64,000 nt of DNA from Hippophae tibetana (lineage: Eukaryota; Streptophyta; Magnoliopsida; Rosales; Elaeagnaceae): the NCBI GenBank assembly GCA_037013495.1, contig CM072801.1, positions 15,615,501 through 15,679,500 of the forward strand, written 5' to 3'. Positions 47,961-57,990 of the stretch are shown here, one piece after another (within the stretch, counting starts at the first letter, position 1; each line of letters starts with the position of its first letter). A program made the position numbers and the translations under genes. Below the pieces are notes generated by a model, which did not search any database, was not told the DNA's origin, and saw nothing but the letters and a program-made list of their open reading frames with translations.

Positions 47961-48974
47961 GTGTCTACCTAGGATCTAAGGAGTTATTAATAGAGGCAAT
48001 CATACTTTGAATCAAGAACACATGCTTAACAATACATACATATTATATTGATAGATTAGGCGATTTAGTCGGCCATATTGATGCTACAAGAAAATAACTT
48101 ACTTAAATAAAATAAAACTTAAAACTAAAACCTATAACCTTAATATTTTAATATTATAAATATATATATGGTTTATATTAGCAAATAGTGGGTTAAAATA
48201 AATGAAAATATACTATAATATCTAATTTAATGTTGATAGATATAATAACTTAATATATATAACATTATTTTTAAAATTAATTCCAATATGATAAAAGTTT
48301 ACAAATTTTTTCGTTCGAAATTACTTATAGCATGATAGATATTAAAATTATTTTAAAAAATAAATAAAATATTGATTTTTATAAATAGTTTTGATACATA
48401 ATACAATATAAATAATTTGAATGCAAAAATAAAATAAAAAGAAAAGTATTAATTAATTCTCTTAGATTAAACTTAGAGTGCAACAAAAATTTTAAAAAGT
48501 ATTTTCTTGTCCCAACTTCTAGAAAATGTACTAATTGAGATAAAAAAATTATTTTAATGAATTTTTTATTAAAACATTATTATTTAATATCAATTTATTA
48601 AAACGTAATTAAAATTCATTTTTTACATGATATAATAAAAATTAATATGAAAAAATTTCACAAAATATTTTTGTTTTAATATTTAGTTATCATCCTTATT
48701 TTTATTTTAATGTGTTATTGATTTTTATTTTAAAACATAAATATATTTTAATTTTTTTATTAAAATATTAATATTATTGACATTTTTTAAAAAATATATA
48801 TTAAATTTTAATTTTATTCTCATTGAAAACTTATTTTATCGTATTTTAATCAATTAATAATAAAATAAAATATTTTTAATTTATATTTTTTTAATCATTA
48901 AAAAACACGTACAACAAACAATACTTAATACAATAGGGACTTTTCTCCATCCTACTTCATAAATTTGTGGATTA
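47961..48974. other. AT-rich DNA
   Basis: Nothing recognisable apart from A/T-rich low complexity; the viral insertion must end somewhere before about 48200. Confidence 0.35.
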
Positions 48975-49630
48975 TTAAAGATCTTTTTGTCTCCTTAATT
49001 GATCTTCACGAGCATATTCAATAAGAGAATCTAATGCTACCCAGGACAACCCACCTTCCTCTATAGCCTTCTTCCCAATTTCTGCATACTCCTTCACATT
49101 CTTACTAACTTCTTTTCCAATTTTACCCTCCATTAACTCCCTAACCATTTTCTTCAACATTACTAATTTCACAAGTCCTCTAATCGACCCATCACAAGTT
49201 TCTACTCTCAATCCTACCTTTAATTCCTATGTAACCATTCTAGCATTAAATGGTTGTTCAGCAATCATTGGCCATGCCAATATTGGAATCCCTGCACAAA
49301 TACTCTCAATCACTGAGTTCCATCCACAATGACTTAAAAACCCTTTTACACTTTTATGCCTCAGTATCTCCCTTTGATCTACCTAATCTCTCACCACTTG
49401 TCCTATTTTCTTCACTCTTTCTTCAAACCCATCTATTAATTCCCATTTTCTTATAACCCACCAGAAATTCACCATCGATTCTTCTAACCCAGTTGCTATT
49501 TCCTTGATTTGTTCTGATGAAATCTCTGCTTGTGACCCAAATGCTACATAAAGTACTGAAGGCTAGTCTTGTTCTTTTGCCTTTTGGTTAAGCCACCCAT
49601 GATATTCGAGTTGTTTATTGTGTGGATCTG
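48975..49630 (-). pseudogene. UDP-glycosyltransferase, C-terminal half (split gene)
   Basis: On the minus strand, reading begins at the insertion site (49625) and ends at TAA-type stop 48975. It contains the sugar-donor binding PSPG box: [20 protein letters not shown] and HCGWNS (about 49322-49340), ending in [10 protein letters not shown]. Family 1 plant UGTs attach sugars to small molecules from UDP-sugar in the cytosol. Three in-frame TAG stops interrupt it: 49563-49565, 49383-49385 (at the Trp that opens the PSPG box) and 49227-49229. With the N-terminal half at 53507-54235 the frame is exactly continuous for about 459 codons, the normal family length. The subfamily is perhaps UGT90A-like; this is uncertain. 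Pseudogene. Confidence 0.88.
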
Positions 49631-50002
49631 TGATACGAGCAAAAAATGCTCGTGCTGCTTGGCGCAACACACGGCGCGCGAGGCTCAAAAAAGGATCTCA
49701 ACGGTGCAAAATGCAACACAACGTTCGTGAGCAAAGGTTGGGCGCATATGGTTACAGAACTAAGCACGGAAGAGGGAGCACATACGGCATGAGAAGGCAA
49801 ACGAGAAGCAAGGAATGAAAAACCAATGATTCAGTTAGGATGTCAGAATTAGTTAGAATATTGTCAGACACTATCATTCATGTATGGCTATATATAAAGC
49901 CATAGGAATTGAGCAAGGGATAACAAGAAATATTATACAATTTACCTCTCTTTCTCAGCCTCTCTTCTTCCTTCCATTTCTCTGAAATTTATGTTTGTAT
50001 CA
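49631..50002 (+). repeat. 5' LTR of the gene-capturing retrotransposon
   Basis: Starts TGATACGAGCAAAAAATG and ends TTTGTATCA, 372 bp. It matches 53169-53506 nearly base for base, apart from a roughly 26-bp segment (AAAGCCATAGGAATTGAGCAAGGGA, about 49895-49920) absent in the 3' LTR. GCTATATATAAAG at 49886-49898 is a likely TATA region. Confidence 0.9.
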
Positions 50003-50003
50003 A

Positions 50004-50020
50004 TGGTATGAAAGTCGGTT
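50004..50020 (+). promoter_or_regulatory. Primer-binding site of the gene-capturing retrotransposon
   Basis: TGGTATGAAAGTCGG begins two bases after the LTR; the initiator tRNA-Met complement is TGGTATCAGAGC, so two or three bases have changed. Confidence 0.7.
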
Positions 50021-50955
50021 CCGACCACGGACAATCGCTCCAATGCCGAGTTCTTCAACGAAATATCTAAGATTTTGGCACAAAACGAACCTAGATTCGA
50101 GCGAGTAATCGCTGATATACAGGCGGTGTTGATCGAGCTGTGAGCTCTTCGCACCTCCTACAACACACCTCTAAACCCGAAACTCACAACCAAATCTGAA
50201 TCAAATTCATACCCAACCACAATGGTTCAAGCTAGGGGTGTCCATGGTCCGGTCCGGTCCGGTTTTCCCTAAAAAAAATTAACCGGACCGGACCGTTCAT
50301 ATTACTAGCACCGGATCGGACCAGACCGTTCATATTACTAGCACCGGATCGGACCGGACCGTTTGAAATGGTTTTAAGAAATAAAAACCAGACCGGACTG
50401 TTTGACTTATAAAACCGTTCGGTCCGGTTTTATTCCCGATTTGGTTCGATTTTTTTATAATTTAATGAAGAATAATGTAAAAAATTTAATATATTATTAA
50501 ACCGGTCTGATCCGGTTTGAACGGTTTAAAATTAATACAAACCGGACCGGACCGTTTGATTAGTAAAACCGTTCGGTTTGGTCCGGTCCGGTCCAGTTTT
50601 ACGGTTTAATCCGGTCTGGTCCAGTTTATGGACACCCCTAGTTCAAGCTGATATTTCTAACTTCAAAAACGCAAAGTTCACTGCGTCTTTAGAAACTTTT
50701 GAACATCAATCATCACCTTCACCACCGGAAACCTCTCTTGACAATCAAGGGAGTAGATTGTCGGAAACCCTCGAGAAATTGGAAGCTCTATCCATGGATT
50801 CCTTCACCTCTGATACCTATTTAAAGAAATCTCTGAGAAATCCCCAAACTATAGAGAACCCATTGCTTCTTGGGTTTTACAGAGAAGCAATGAAGGACAC
50901 CGAGCTTAAGCTCTGTGGCTTCCAGAAGTGGCCCATGAGCCAGCCTACCCCGTAG
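50020..50955 (+). pseudogene. gag-like leader ORF split by a hAT MITE
   Basis: In one frame from about 50020: NAEFFNEISKILAQNEPRFE (gag N-terminal style for plant gypsy elements), a TGA, then a frame running to ATGGTTCAAGC at 50232. After the MITE (50233-50640) and its duplicated 8-mer the frame resumes (DISNFKNAKFTAS) and stays open to 50955. The second part (LEKLEALSMDSFTSDTYLKK) is not a gag domain I recognise and may be another captured piece. The start codon seen inside the MITE at 50578 is spurious. Confidence 0.5.
50233..50640. mobile_element. hAT MITE, copy B, nested in the retrotransposon
   Basis: TAGGGGTGTCCA at 50233-50244 and TGGACACCCCTA at 50629-50640 are perfect inverted repeats. 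The perfect 8-bp duplication GTTCAAGC is at 50225-50232 and 50641-50648. The body (408 bp) consists of CCGGACCGGACC / GGTCCGGTCC words. It is the youngest-looking insertion of the window. Confidence 0.95.
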
Positions 50956-51870
50956 AAGTAGCCTCTTTCCATCAGCTGAACTGCCTCGTAATGGGCTTGG
51001 ATTTGGCCCATCACCTGGCCTTATAACCCTTGCCCACGAAAGAGATCAGATCCCTTTCATCTACATCTTTTCGTCTGGAAACTCTCTGAAAATAATACGA
51101 GCAATGGATCAATCAACCACCCGAGAGACTCGCGAGTGAGGACGAGAAATATTATGTCCTTATGGTGGTGAGAGAGTTGTTGTAGGTCATCTACCAATTT
51201 CTAACAATCAAATGGGTATTCTCCTGAAAGAGGTTCCATCAATTACTCTAAAAACAGTGATGAATCTATGAAGCCCAAGGTTAGATAATCGAATTCATAC
51301 CAGTAAGGTAAGAGTTGTGTCTGAGTCGTATTATATCCCTGAGTCCATTAACCTGATGATATTGTATGAGTTGCACCTCTGGCATCGATGGTACCATAAA
51401 AGTAATATTACTCATAAACGATATAGCCACACGTCGGTTATAACTCTAGTTTTTTCCCTTGACCTATTCTGCGATCATGTTAACAAGTTGGCTAGGGTTT
51501 CAACTCTCAAAGACAGAAGCACCCATTTCTATCCATATCCTATTCCAAAGGTTAAAGTCAAATGACCTTCTATTTGATCAGAAACAAAGAGCAGAGAAGC
51601 ATCAACATCCATTGATCATCCAAAGGGGTGATGGGTAGATTTATCTGAATTCTAGCAAGCTACACATCCTAAAATGTTATGAGAGCTTTCAGATAGAATT
51701 GGAAGGTAAAGGTTATCTGCTTCCGTGCATGGGTACAACTGACGATATTGGAAATCTATGCATCAAAACTGGATTAGATTCCTTTAGGTTACTCAACATA
51801 ACCATCCACCTAATTCTTGGGTTCTGAATCCTTTGGCTGAGCTAAATCCTCCATATCTCAATCAAGAAAC
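50956..51870 (+). other. Retrotransposon internal region of unknown origin
   Basis: Only short discontinuous frames, e.g. 51317-51565 (SESYYIPESINLMILYELHL), which I do not recognise. It could be decayed polyprotein or further captured sequence. Plus strand, same orientation as the LTRs. Confidence 0.35.
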
Positions 51871-51874
51871 TTTT

Positions 51875-52406
51875 GAAGATGATGAGATTTTGGTCCTGAA
51901 GTTTACAGAGGCACATCCTAATGAATTAGGAGTTTTAGCCATGATTTCTGAAGGGATTTTGAATGACAAACTGAAAGATTCCTTCAAGAGTACTCAAGCT
52001 CATAATGATGAGAAGAAGAATAGGGCAGTCACATAGTTTGAACCTACTGATGCTAGAAGAAGCTTCCCATGTTGAGAGGAACCTATTGGTAAGGCTACCT
52101 TGAAGACTACATAGGGTGATCCGTTCAAACTGGTAGCAATTTTCTCGCTGCCAAATTCCAAAGAGAAAACAAATGGACATGTCAAGACAGTTTCCTATTA
52201 GGAGTCATCAATTTTGTCTACTTATTGGATGGATATGATCTTGGGGTTATTTGATTATGTTAAAAATCCTACCTCTGATGGTGTCAAGGTTAAGGTATAC
52301 TGTCAGGAAGATAAGGCACACCACAGAAGGTTTGCATTGCATATTGCTGTCAAGACCCTAGAAGTGTTCAGTGGATCTTATGTTATGCCCTATACTTTGC
52401 CCAGAA
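51875..52406 (+). pseudogene. Captured M1-family aminopeptidase fragment (APM1-like), intronless
   Basis: In one frame the reading gives EDDEILVLKF, VLAMISEGILNDKLKDSF, FEPTDARRSFPC, GLFDYVKNPTSDGVKVKVYC, FALHIAVKTL and MPYTLPRI. These are consecutive blocks of the N-terminal domain of plant aminopeptidase M1 (puromycin-sensitive aminopeptidase class). It stops before the GAMEN and HEXXH zinc-binding motifs, so it cannot be an enzyme. Four in-frame stops (e.g. TAG after VT at about 52034) but no frameshift are seen. The blocks follow without introns, which points to capture from a spliced transcript (inference; the intron map of the parent gene was not checked). Confidence 0.8.
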
Positions 52407-53000
52407 TAGGTATTGTGGCTAATGCCCGCAATGTGTTTAGTAGGATATCTGAGCCTGGTTTGGTTAGGGAAAATTCTATGATTTCTGGCTTTGGAAATTG
52501 TGGGAATTGGGACAAAGGATTAGGACTAATCATTGAGATGCAAAGAATAGATAAATGGCCAGACGGATACATTTCCATGGGTTTGCTCATAGGCTTGGTA
52601 GGTTCCAGCTATTTGGGGGTTAACCAGGTAATACATGGGGTTAATTTGGAAAGCATCCTGGCTTCCAGTATTCATATTTACAGTATACTTGTAGGCATGC
52701 ACTCTAAGAGTTACACCATCAGATCAACAAATATTTTTTTTTTGTAGATTATACCAACTTGAATTAATCATATGGTCTGCATTGGGAATTGGATTTGCTG
52801 AAATAGGAAAGTATGAAGGTTCCTTAGTATGCTTTAGGAAATCAACTTTACAAGGTAATAAGGTAGATTCCATTTTGATTACTAGTGTATTGGTTGTTGT
52901 TGCCTGGATGGGAAATGTTGTGCTTGGTTGTGAAATCTATGATAAAGTTGTTCATCTTGGACTTGAATTGGATCCAATTGCGTGCATTCTTGAAAGGAAT
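52407..53000 (+). pseudogene. Captured pentatricopeptide-repeat (PPR) protein fragment
   Basis: It continues in the same frame directly from the aminopeptidase piece: ANARNVFSRISEPGLVRENS, MISGFGNCGNWDKGLGLIIE, then a break near 52747 (poly-T and TAG), then on another frame GFAEIGKYEGSLVCFRKSTL and MGNVVLGCEIYDKVVHLGLE. The 'ARNVFdris..D.v.WNsMIsGy' pattern is the plant PPR (E/DYW or P-L-S class) repeat; about 4-5 repeats are legible. Host PPR genes are normally intronless organelle RNA-editing factors. Non-functional fragment. Confidence 0.8.
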
Positions 53001-53168
53001 CAAAAAAATTGGAATTCGTTAATAGTAGCTTTGTGTCTGTTTGAGGAATGGAAACTTGTTTTACAAGCGTTCCAATCCATTTTTTCTGAGGAAAATGGCA
53101 TCCATATTTTTATCAACTCATACTCCAACTTCATCCTTAAGGACAAGGATTCTAAAACGGGGAAGGAA
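53001..53168 (+). pseudogene. 3' remnant with polypurine tract
   Basis: A short open reading (WNSLIVALCLFEEWKLVLQA) runs to 53168. Directly before the 3' LTR stands AAAACGGGGAAGGAA, a polypurine tract used to prime plus-strand DNA. The reading is not recognised. Confidence 0.5.
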
Positions 53169-53506
53169 TGATACGAGCAAAAAATGCTCGTGCTGCTTGG
53201 CGTAGCACACACGGTGCGCGAGGCTTAGAAAAGGATCACAATGGCACAAAGCGCTCGTGAGTAACGGTTGGACGCATATGGTTACAGAACTAAGCACAGA
53301 AGGAGGACCACGAACGGCGTGAGACGTCAGACGAGAAGCAAGGAATGAAGGACCACAGATTCAGTTAGAATGTCAGAATTAGTTAGAATATTATCAGACA
53401 ATATCATTCATGTATGGTTATATATAACAAGAAATATTATACAATTTACCTCTATTTCTCAGCTTCTCTTCTTCCTCTTACTTCTCCCAAATTTTTGTTT
53501 GTATCA
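53169..53506 (+). repeat. 3' LTR of the gene-capturing retrotransposon
   Basis: 338 bp from TGATACGAGC to TTTGTATCA. The target duplication ATCTG lies at 49626-49630 and 53507-53511. The two LTRs differ at roughly 10 % of positions by eye plus one indel, so the insertion is not recent. Confidence 0.92.
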
Positions 53507-54235
53507 ATCTGATTCAACTTCAGCTAAACAAAGAGGTCCGACGCACCAAACCTCAGGCTCAAGTTCATAAAAGCTGTTGGAAATTAAACCAAAGCTATTA
53601 TTTCTTGATCTTTCAAGATTCATAATGAATTCAGAGTTTAGATCCTTATATTTAATGTCATCGTACCAAGAGTGATCAAAATCACCTTTGGTGATTTTGA
53701 TACTGGGGAAATTAGGGACTGTTATTGATTCGTTGTTGGTCTCAAGTCCTTCAACAAGCATATTCTGAGACACAAGTAAATGGAGAACAAAGGCGTAATT
53801 TGACAAACCATAAAATACCAATCTGGGGATACCAAACTTTGTAGCAGATTCAAGAGTCCACCATAAGAAGCCATCGGAGACGATGAAGTTCACCGGCGGA
53901 AGAGTCTTTAGGGCTCGTTCGAATTCAGGTTGCATAAGTTTAGTGGTGTTAGCGAAGGTAAAGAAGAGTGAAAAGGATGGAAGTTTGTCGGTGCTTTCGA
54001 CGCTGGGAGGGATATTTGGGTCGACATTTTTAGGGAAATGAAGGTCGATAATGGAGATGTTGACGTCAAAGAGAGTTTGAGAAATGAAGGGATGGTTGGC
54101 TGGGGTTGTGAAAATGGTGACTGAAACGGTGCTTTTGAGAAGTAAGCGGGCTAAATGTAGAAGTGGAATGGTGTGGCCTTTGGACATGAAAGGGAAGAGA
54201 ACTACATGAGGAGTTTTTGGCGAAGAACCACTCAT
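53507..54235 (-). pseudogene. UDP-glycosyltransferase, N-terminal half (split gene)
   Basis: 243 open codons from ATG at 54235: VVLFPFMSKGHTIPLLHLAR carries the catalytic His (GHT, about residue 21) and NFIVSDGFLWWT the Asp partner. It ends VGPLCLAEVESD exactly at the duplicated ATCTG of the retrotransposon insertion. The acceptor-binding half is free of stops, in contrast with the C-terminal half. The gene has no intron here. Confidence 0.9.
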
Positions 54236-54291
54236 TGTATTTTATAATGTTAAAAGTCTTCGAGTTGTTTCATTGTATTTTCTGCAGCCAA

Positions 54292-54299
54292 GTTATATA
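54292..54299 (-). promoter_or_regulatory. Candidate TATA box of the glycosyltransferase
   Basis: Minus strand GTATATAACT, about 57-64 nt before the start codon. Confidence 0.3.
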
Positions 54300-54691
54300 C
54301 AGAGACCACTGAGCTATATCCATGCACATATAACAAACCTTATTAATTTCAAAAATATTTTGTTAGTTTATATACTATAATATTTATACAAATAAATATA
54401 TATAAAATTTAAAAAAATTATTTTATTAAATCTGCTGTATATAAATTATTTTTAATTATCAAAATTTTATTCATTTTTCTAAAAATATATTTTATATTAA
54501 TTAAATTATTTTTTCTTTATCTTTTATAATTATATATCCCGTAACAATTAATAATTTTTGAAACAACTATTCTATATATCATGATATAATATTTCAATAT
54601 GTATTAAACTTACTAAAAATGTACGAGTAATATTGCAAGTGGTTTGAATTTCATACTATTTATGGGGGCATTTTTTAGTAATTATTGTCAC
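54300..54691. other. AT-rich upstream region of the glycosyltransferase
   Basis: No gene; nothing beyond AT-rich sequence and the target of the next MITE. Confidence 0.35.
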
Positions 54692-55046
54692 TAGGGTTGT
54701 CTAAAGGTCCGATTTGGTCTGGTTTTGGGAAAAAATATCGGACCAGATCGGAATGAACCGTTTGAAATGGTTTTAATTATTATAAATCGGATTAAATCGT
54801 TTGATTTATAAAATCGTTCAGTCTGATTTGGTTTCCGATTTGGTTCGATTTTTGGACATCTTTAATGAAAAATAATGTAAAAATTCTAATATATTTATTA
54901 AACCGATTCGAGCGGTTTAAACCGGACCAGACCGTTTGAAAAATAATTTTAATAAATACAAAGCGAACTAGACCGTTTGATTTGTAAAAACATTCGGTCC
55001 AATTTTACGATTCGATCCAATCCGAGTCAATCTATGGACACCCCTA
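54692..55046. mobile_element. hAT MITE, copy C
   Basis: TAGGGTTGTCTA at the left and TGGACACCCCTA at the right, with the same ACCGGACC / CGGTCC words as copies A and B but more point changes. The flanking 8-mers (ATTGTCAC, ACTCAAGT) no longer match, so it is older. Confidence 0.8.
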
Positions 55047-55427
55047 ACTCAAGTGTAAAACTTATTAAAATAAATAAATCTCCAAATTTTGGACATATGG
55101 TTTTATACTGGTGCATGCTTATGTTTAAATCTTAGAAATGTTAACATAATTACTTTTATCCAACATATCTTTCGTATTTTATAATGAATAATAATTATTT
55201 AAAAATTTATTTTTTAAATAATATTAATATATAATAATATTTAAATATTATTAATATAAAAATAAATATAAATTTGATATTTTTCGTTTACATATTACTT
55301 TCCTTATGAAGTTTCTTTTCACTTACTTCCCTTTTATGTAATATTGTAAGCTTAATATATATGTTAATTGTTATTTGTATAAATAAATTATCTTTAATTA
55401 TTGAATAAACTCATCTAGTAATGTAAT
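55047..55427. other. AT-rich intergenic DNA
   Basis: Nothing recognisable. Confidence 0.35.
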
Positions 55428-56652
55428 TTTTTTATCATTATAATAACAAGTATTATTATAAAAAAATACCCCAAAATTTGAGTTATCTTTATAAATACTT
55501 CTAAGGTTTTAAAAAATTCTAAAATATTTCTAAAACATAACGGAAGTTAAATCTAAATAAAATGAAAGTAACATTTTTAAAATATAAAAAGAAAAAACAA
55601 ACCAAAAAATAGTAGAATTAAAAACATAAAACATCTCATGTTGTTTTTCATAGGAAATAATAATGAGTAAAAAGAAATTTTAATTTTTTTTAAAATTAAA
55701 TCTTAAATAAAAAGATAGATTTAAAGATTTATCATTCTCATATCTAAGAAAATTATTCCCTAAAAAATACGTAATTTATTATGGAATAAGTAATAAAGAT
55801 ATGAATATTAATATTACATATGTAAAAAGAAGTTATAATATACCATTAATTGATAAAAAATTATATTAAACAAGCTATCCAAAAATCCCCAAAAAGATAA
55901 AGAGAAAATTAGAAACATCAATTTAGGAGGAATTCAAATATTAATAAATGTTCATTTCAAAAAATGAATATATATATATATATCAATAAAAATAATATTA
56001 CTAAATAACAGAATAATAAATATAAAAGATGTTTTATTAAGAATGATACATGGTAACTTAAGATACCAAAAGTTAAAATTTACTGCATATCCTATATTTG
56101 TTATTAATATTCATGATAAAAATTTAAACCAAGTATTAAGTCTAGCTTATGGATTTGAAGATGATATTTAATGAAAGAAGAAAATAATCAATTTTTAATA
56201 CAGTATCTAGTAGCATATTCTTTAACAAATAATCATAATAATTAAATATATAGACAAAATGAATTTATAAAAATAAACAAAAAATTTAAGGAACTTGGAC
56301 AAATAAGAAAACTAGAAATATTAATAGATTTTGAAATACTAGAGGAATGACAATTAGATATTAAAGAAAAACCCTGATAACAAGAAGAAAAGTAATGTTA
56401 TTAGAAACAATAGTATGCCAAAATTTACTTTTATATACCATGAAGGAGAAACTTTTAACCAAGATGAAGTTAAAAAACCAAAAAATGAAGTCAAAATAAT
56501 GAAGACATTAGTTCATGATGTTATATCAGGAAAAAATAATGTTTAGAGATAAAATAAAAAAATATGCAATTAGAAGTAAATGGAAGCCTAATAAGGGTAG
56601 CGAAAAATTAAGCAACATTATTTAAAACTTTGAAACTTTTAATAGAGTAAAA
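55428..56652 (+). mobile_element. Second copy of caulimovirid 1, 5' region and movement-protein remnant only
   Basis: It matches 35395-36660 in order and orientation: TTTTTATCATTATAATAACAA, then CATAACG.AA.TTAAATCTAA, then the movement-protein region at about 55700-56390, to AAACTTTGAAACTTTTAATAGAG. Divergence is roughly 10-15 % by eye. The match ends at about 56650, directly beside a Ty1/copia-type LTR. Stops interrupt the reading, some shared with copy 1, others private. Confidence 0.8.
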
Positions 56653-56655
56653 TAA

Positions 56656-57375
56656 TGATACCAGCAATTTAACGTGATTCATTTTTTAATTTGAACTAAG
56701 TCTACGTGACAAACTCCAAAAAATATTTTTTCTACTAATAAAATTAATGCATATAAAGTGGGAGGTAATACAATAAATTGAGATAAACCCAAAATAATGT
56801 CACACAAGTATTTTTCAAACTTACTATTTTGTCACTCTCTTTTTAGAAAAACATCCTAATATTTTTCTAAAATATTCTCTCCTACTCTCTTATACACACA
56901 ACACTATTTTTCTTCAAAGGAAATTGTTTCTTTGGCTTTGCTTCACTTCTCTTCTTTTTGGTGTGTTGGTGTGTGTCTCTAAGGAAAAAACATTGCCTAT
57001 TTATAAGCAAAATTGCATATCCCTTATGTGACTAAAAATTGGCCACATAACTAGTCAAATTTTAGCCACAAAAATATTTGATGCATTTGTCAAATGTTAT
57101 TGCACCTAAATTTATTTTGTCAAATACAGTTGCACTTAACATGTTTATTTTGTCAAATGTAATTACACCTAATATTTTTATTTTCTTCCTCTTCCATGTA
57201 GAAAAGACCTAGATATAAAGAGAACTAAGAAAAGCTCACACATATCCAAATGTATTATATCAAAGAGCTTAGTTTATATATTATGAAAATGCACTAAGGA
57301 TAAACAATGAGATTTACTCATTTCACAAGCAGAATTCAATGCTAAGTATGGGTACAATACTTCCATTACCCAACA
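56656..57375 (-). repeat. Probable 3' LTR of a Ty1/copia element
   Basis: On the minus strand it starts TGTTGGGTAATGG (57375), preceded by the purine-rich GAGATTATGATGGAGATTATGA, a copia-like polypurine tract. It ends ...AATTGCTGGTATCA (56656). TTTATAAGCAAAATTGC near 57000 could mark the promoter. The last bases (TGGTATCA) could instead be a primer-binding site; the call is tentative. Confidence 0.45.
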
Positions 57376-57519
57376 TCATAATCTCCATCATAATCTCTAA
57401 GCTCTTATATGATGGCATTAGTGTCTAAGAAAAGATTCTGTGTTAAGACCAACAAATGATAAGTCAAGTGAGAAAGAAGATTATTGACGTGTGAAAGAAT
57501 CCGACACTTGGTACACAAC

Positions 57520-57990
57520 TAGGGTAATAAGATATTGACTCTTAAGAGACTCACCTTCAACTTACAAGCAACGAAAAAAAGAGAAAGAAAAGCAATAGAT
57601 AAGATAAAGATCAAGTAACCAAAATAATAATTCCATAACAAATAAAAACAAACAAGTAGGAAAAAAAATACAAAAGAGAGATTTGATTTCCAATCACAAT
57701 TTAACTCTCATATTTATTCACATACTCGAGTGAAACAACGATTGTACTAACACAAGAACAAAGTATAAAAACACATTCATGTAATGAGGTAAACCTACAT
57801 AAGACCTCTGTCTATGAGGTAAAATCATTTGGTTGCTTATGACAATCACTTGACAGCAAATAATTCACTAAAACAGAATAAACATACACAACTCGACATA
57901 CAAGTATAAATGTAAATACCTTTTTATTAATAGGGACTCATATCCTATCTATTTATTGTTTTCCTCGCCTACTGCCTCTGTAATAACCTG
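57520..57990. repeat. Dispersed repeat, copy 1
   Basis: The stretch from AGGGTAATAAGATATTGACTC to CTACTGCCTCTGTAAT aligns at moderate identity with 63560-63990. Shared words include GTTGCTTA..ACAATCACTT and AATAATTCACTAAA. Probably part of a copia-type element on the minus strand; the role is unknown. Confidence 0.5.

Noticed and set aside
50578..50955. Apparent 125-codon gene beginning inside the hAT MITE
   Set aside because: The start lies in the MITE; the true upstream frame is the gag-like ORF that the MITE interrupted.
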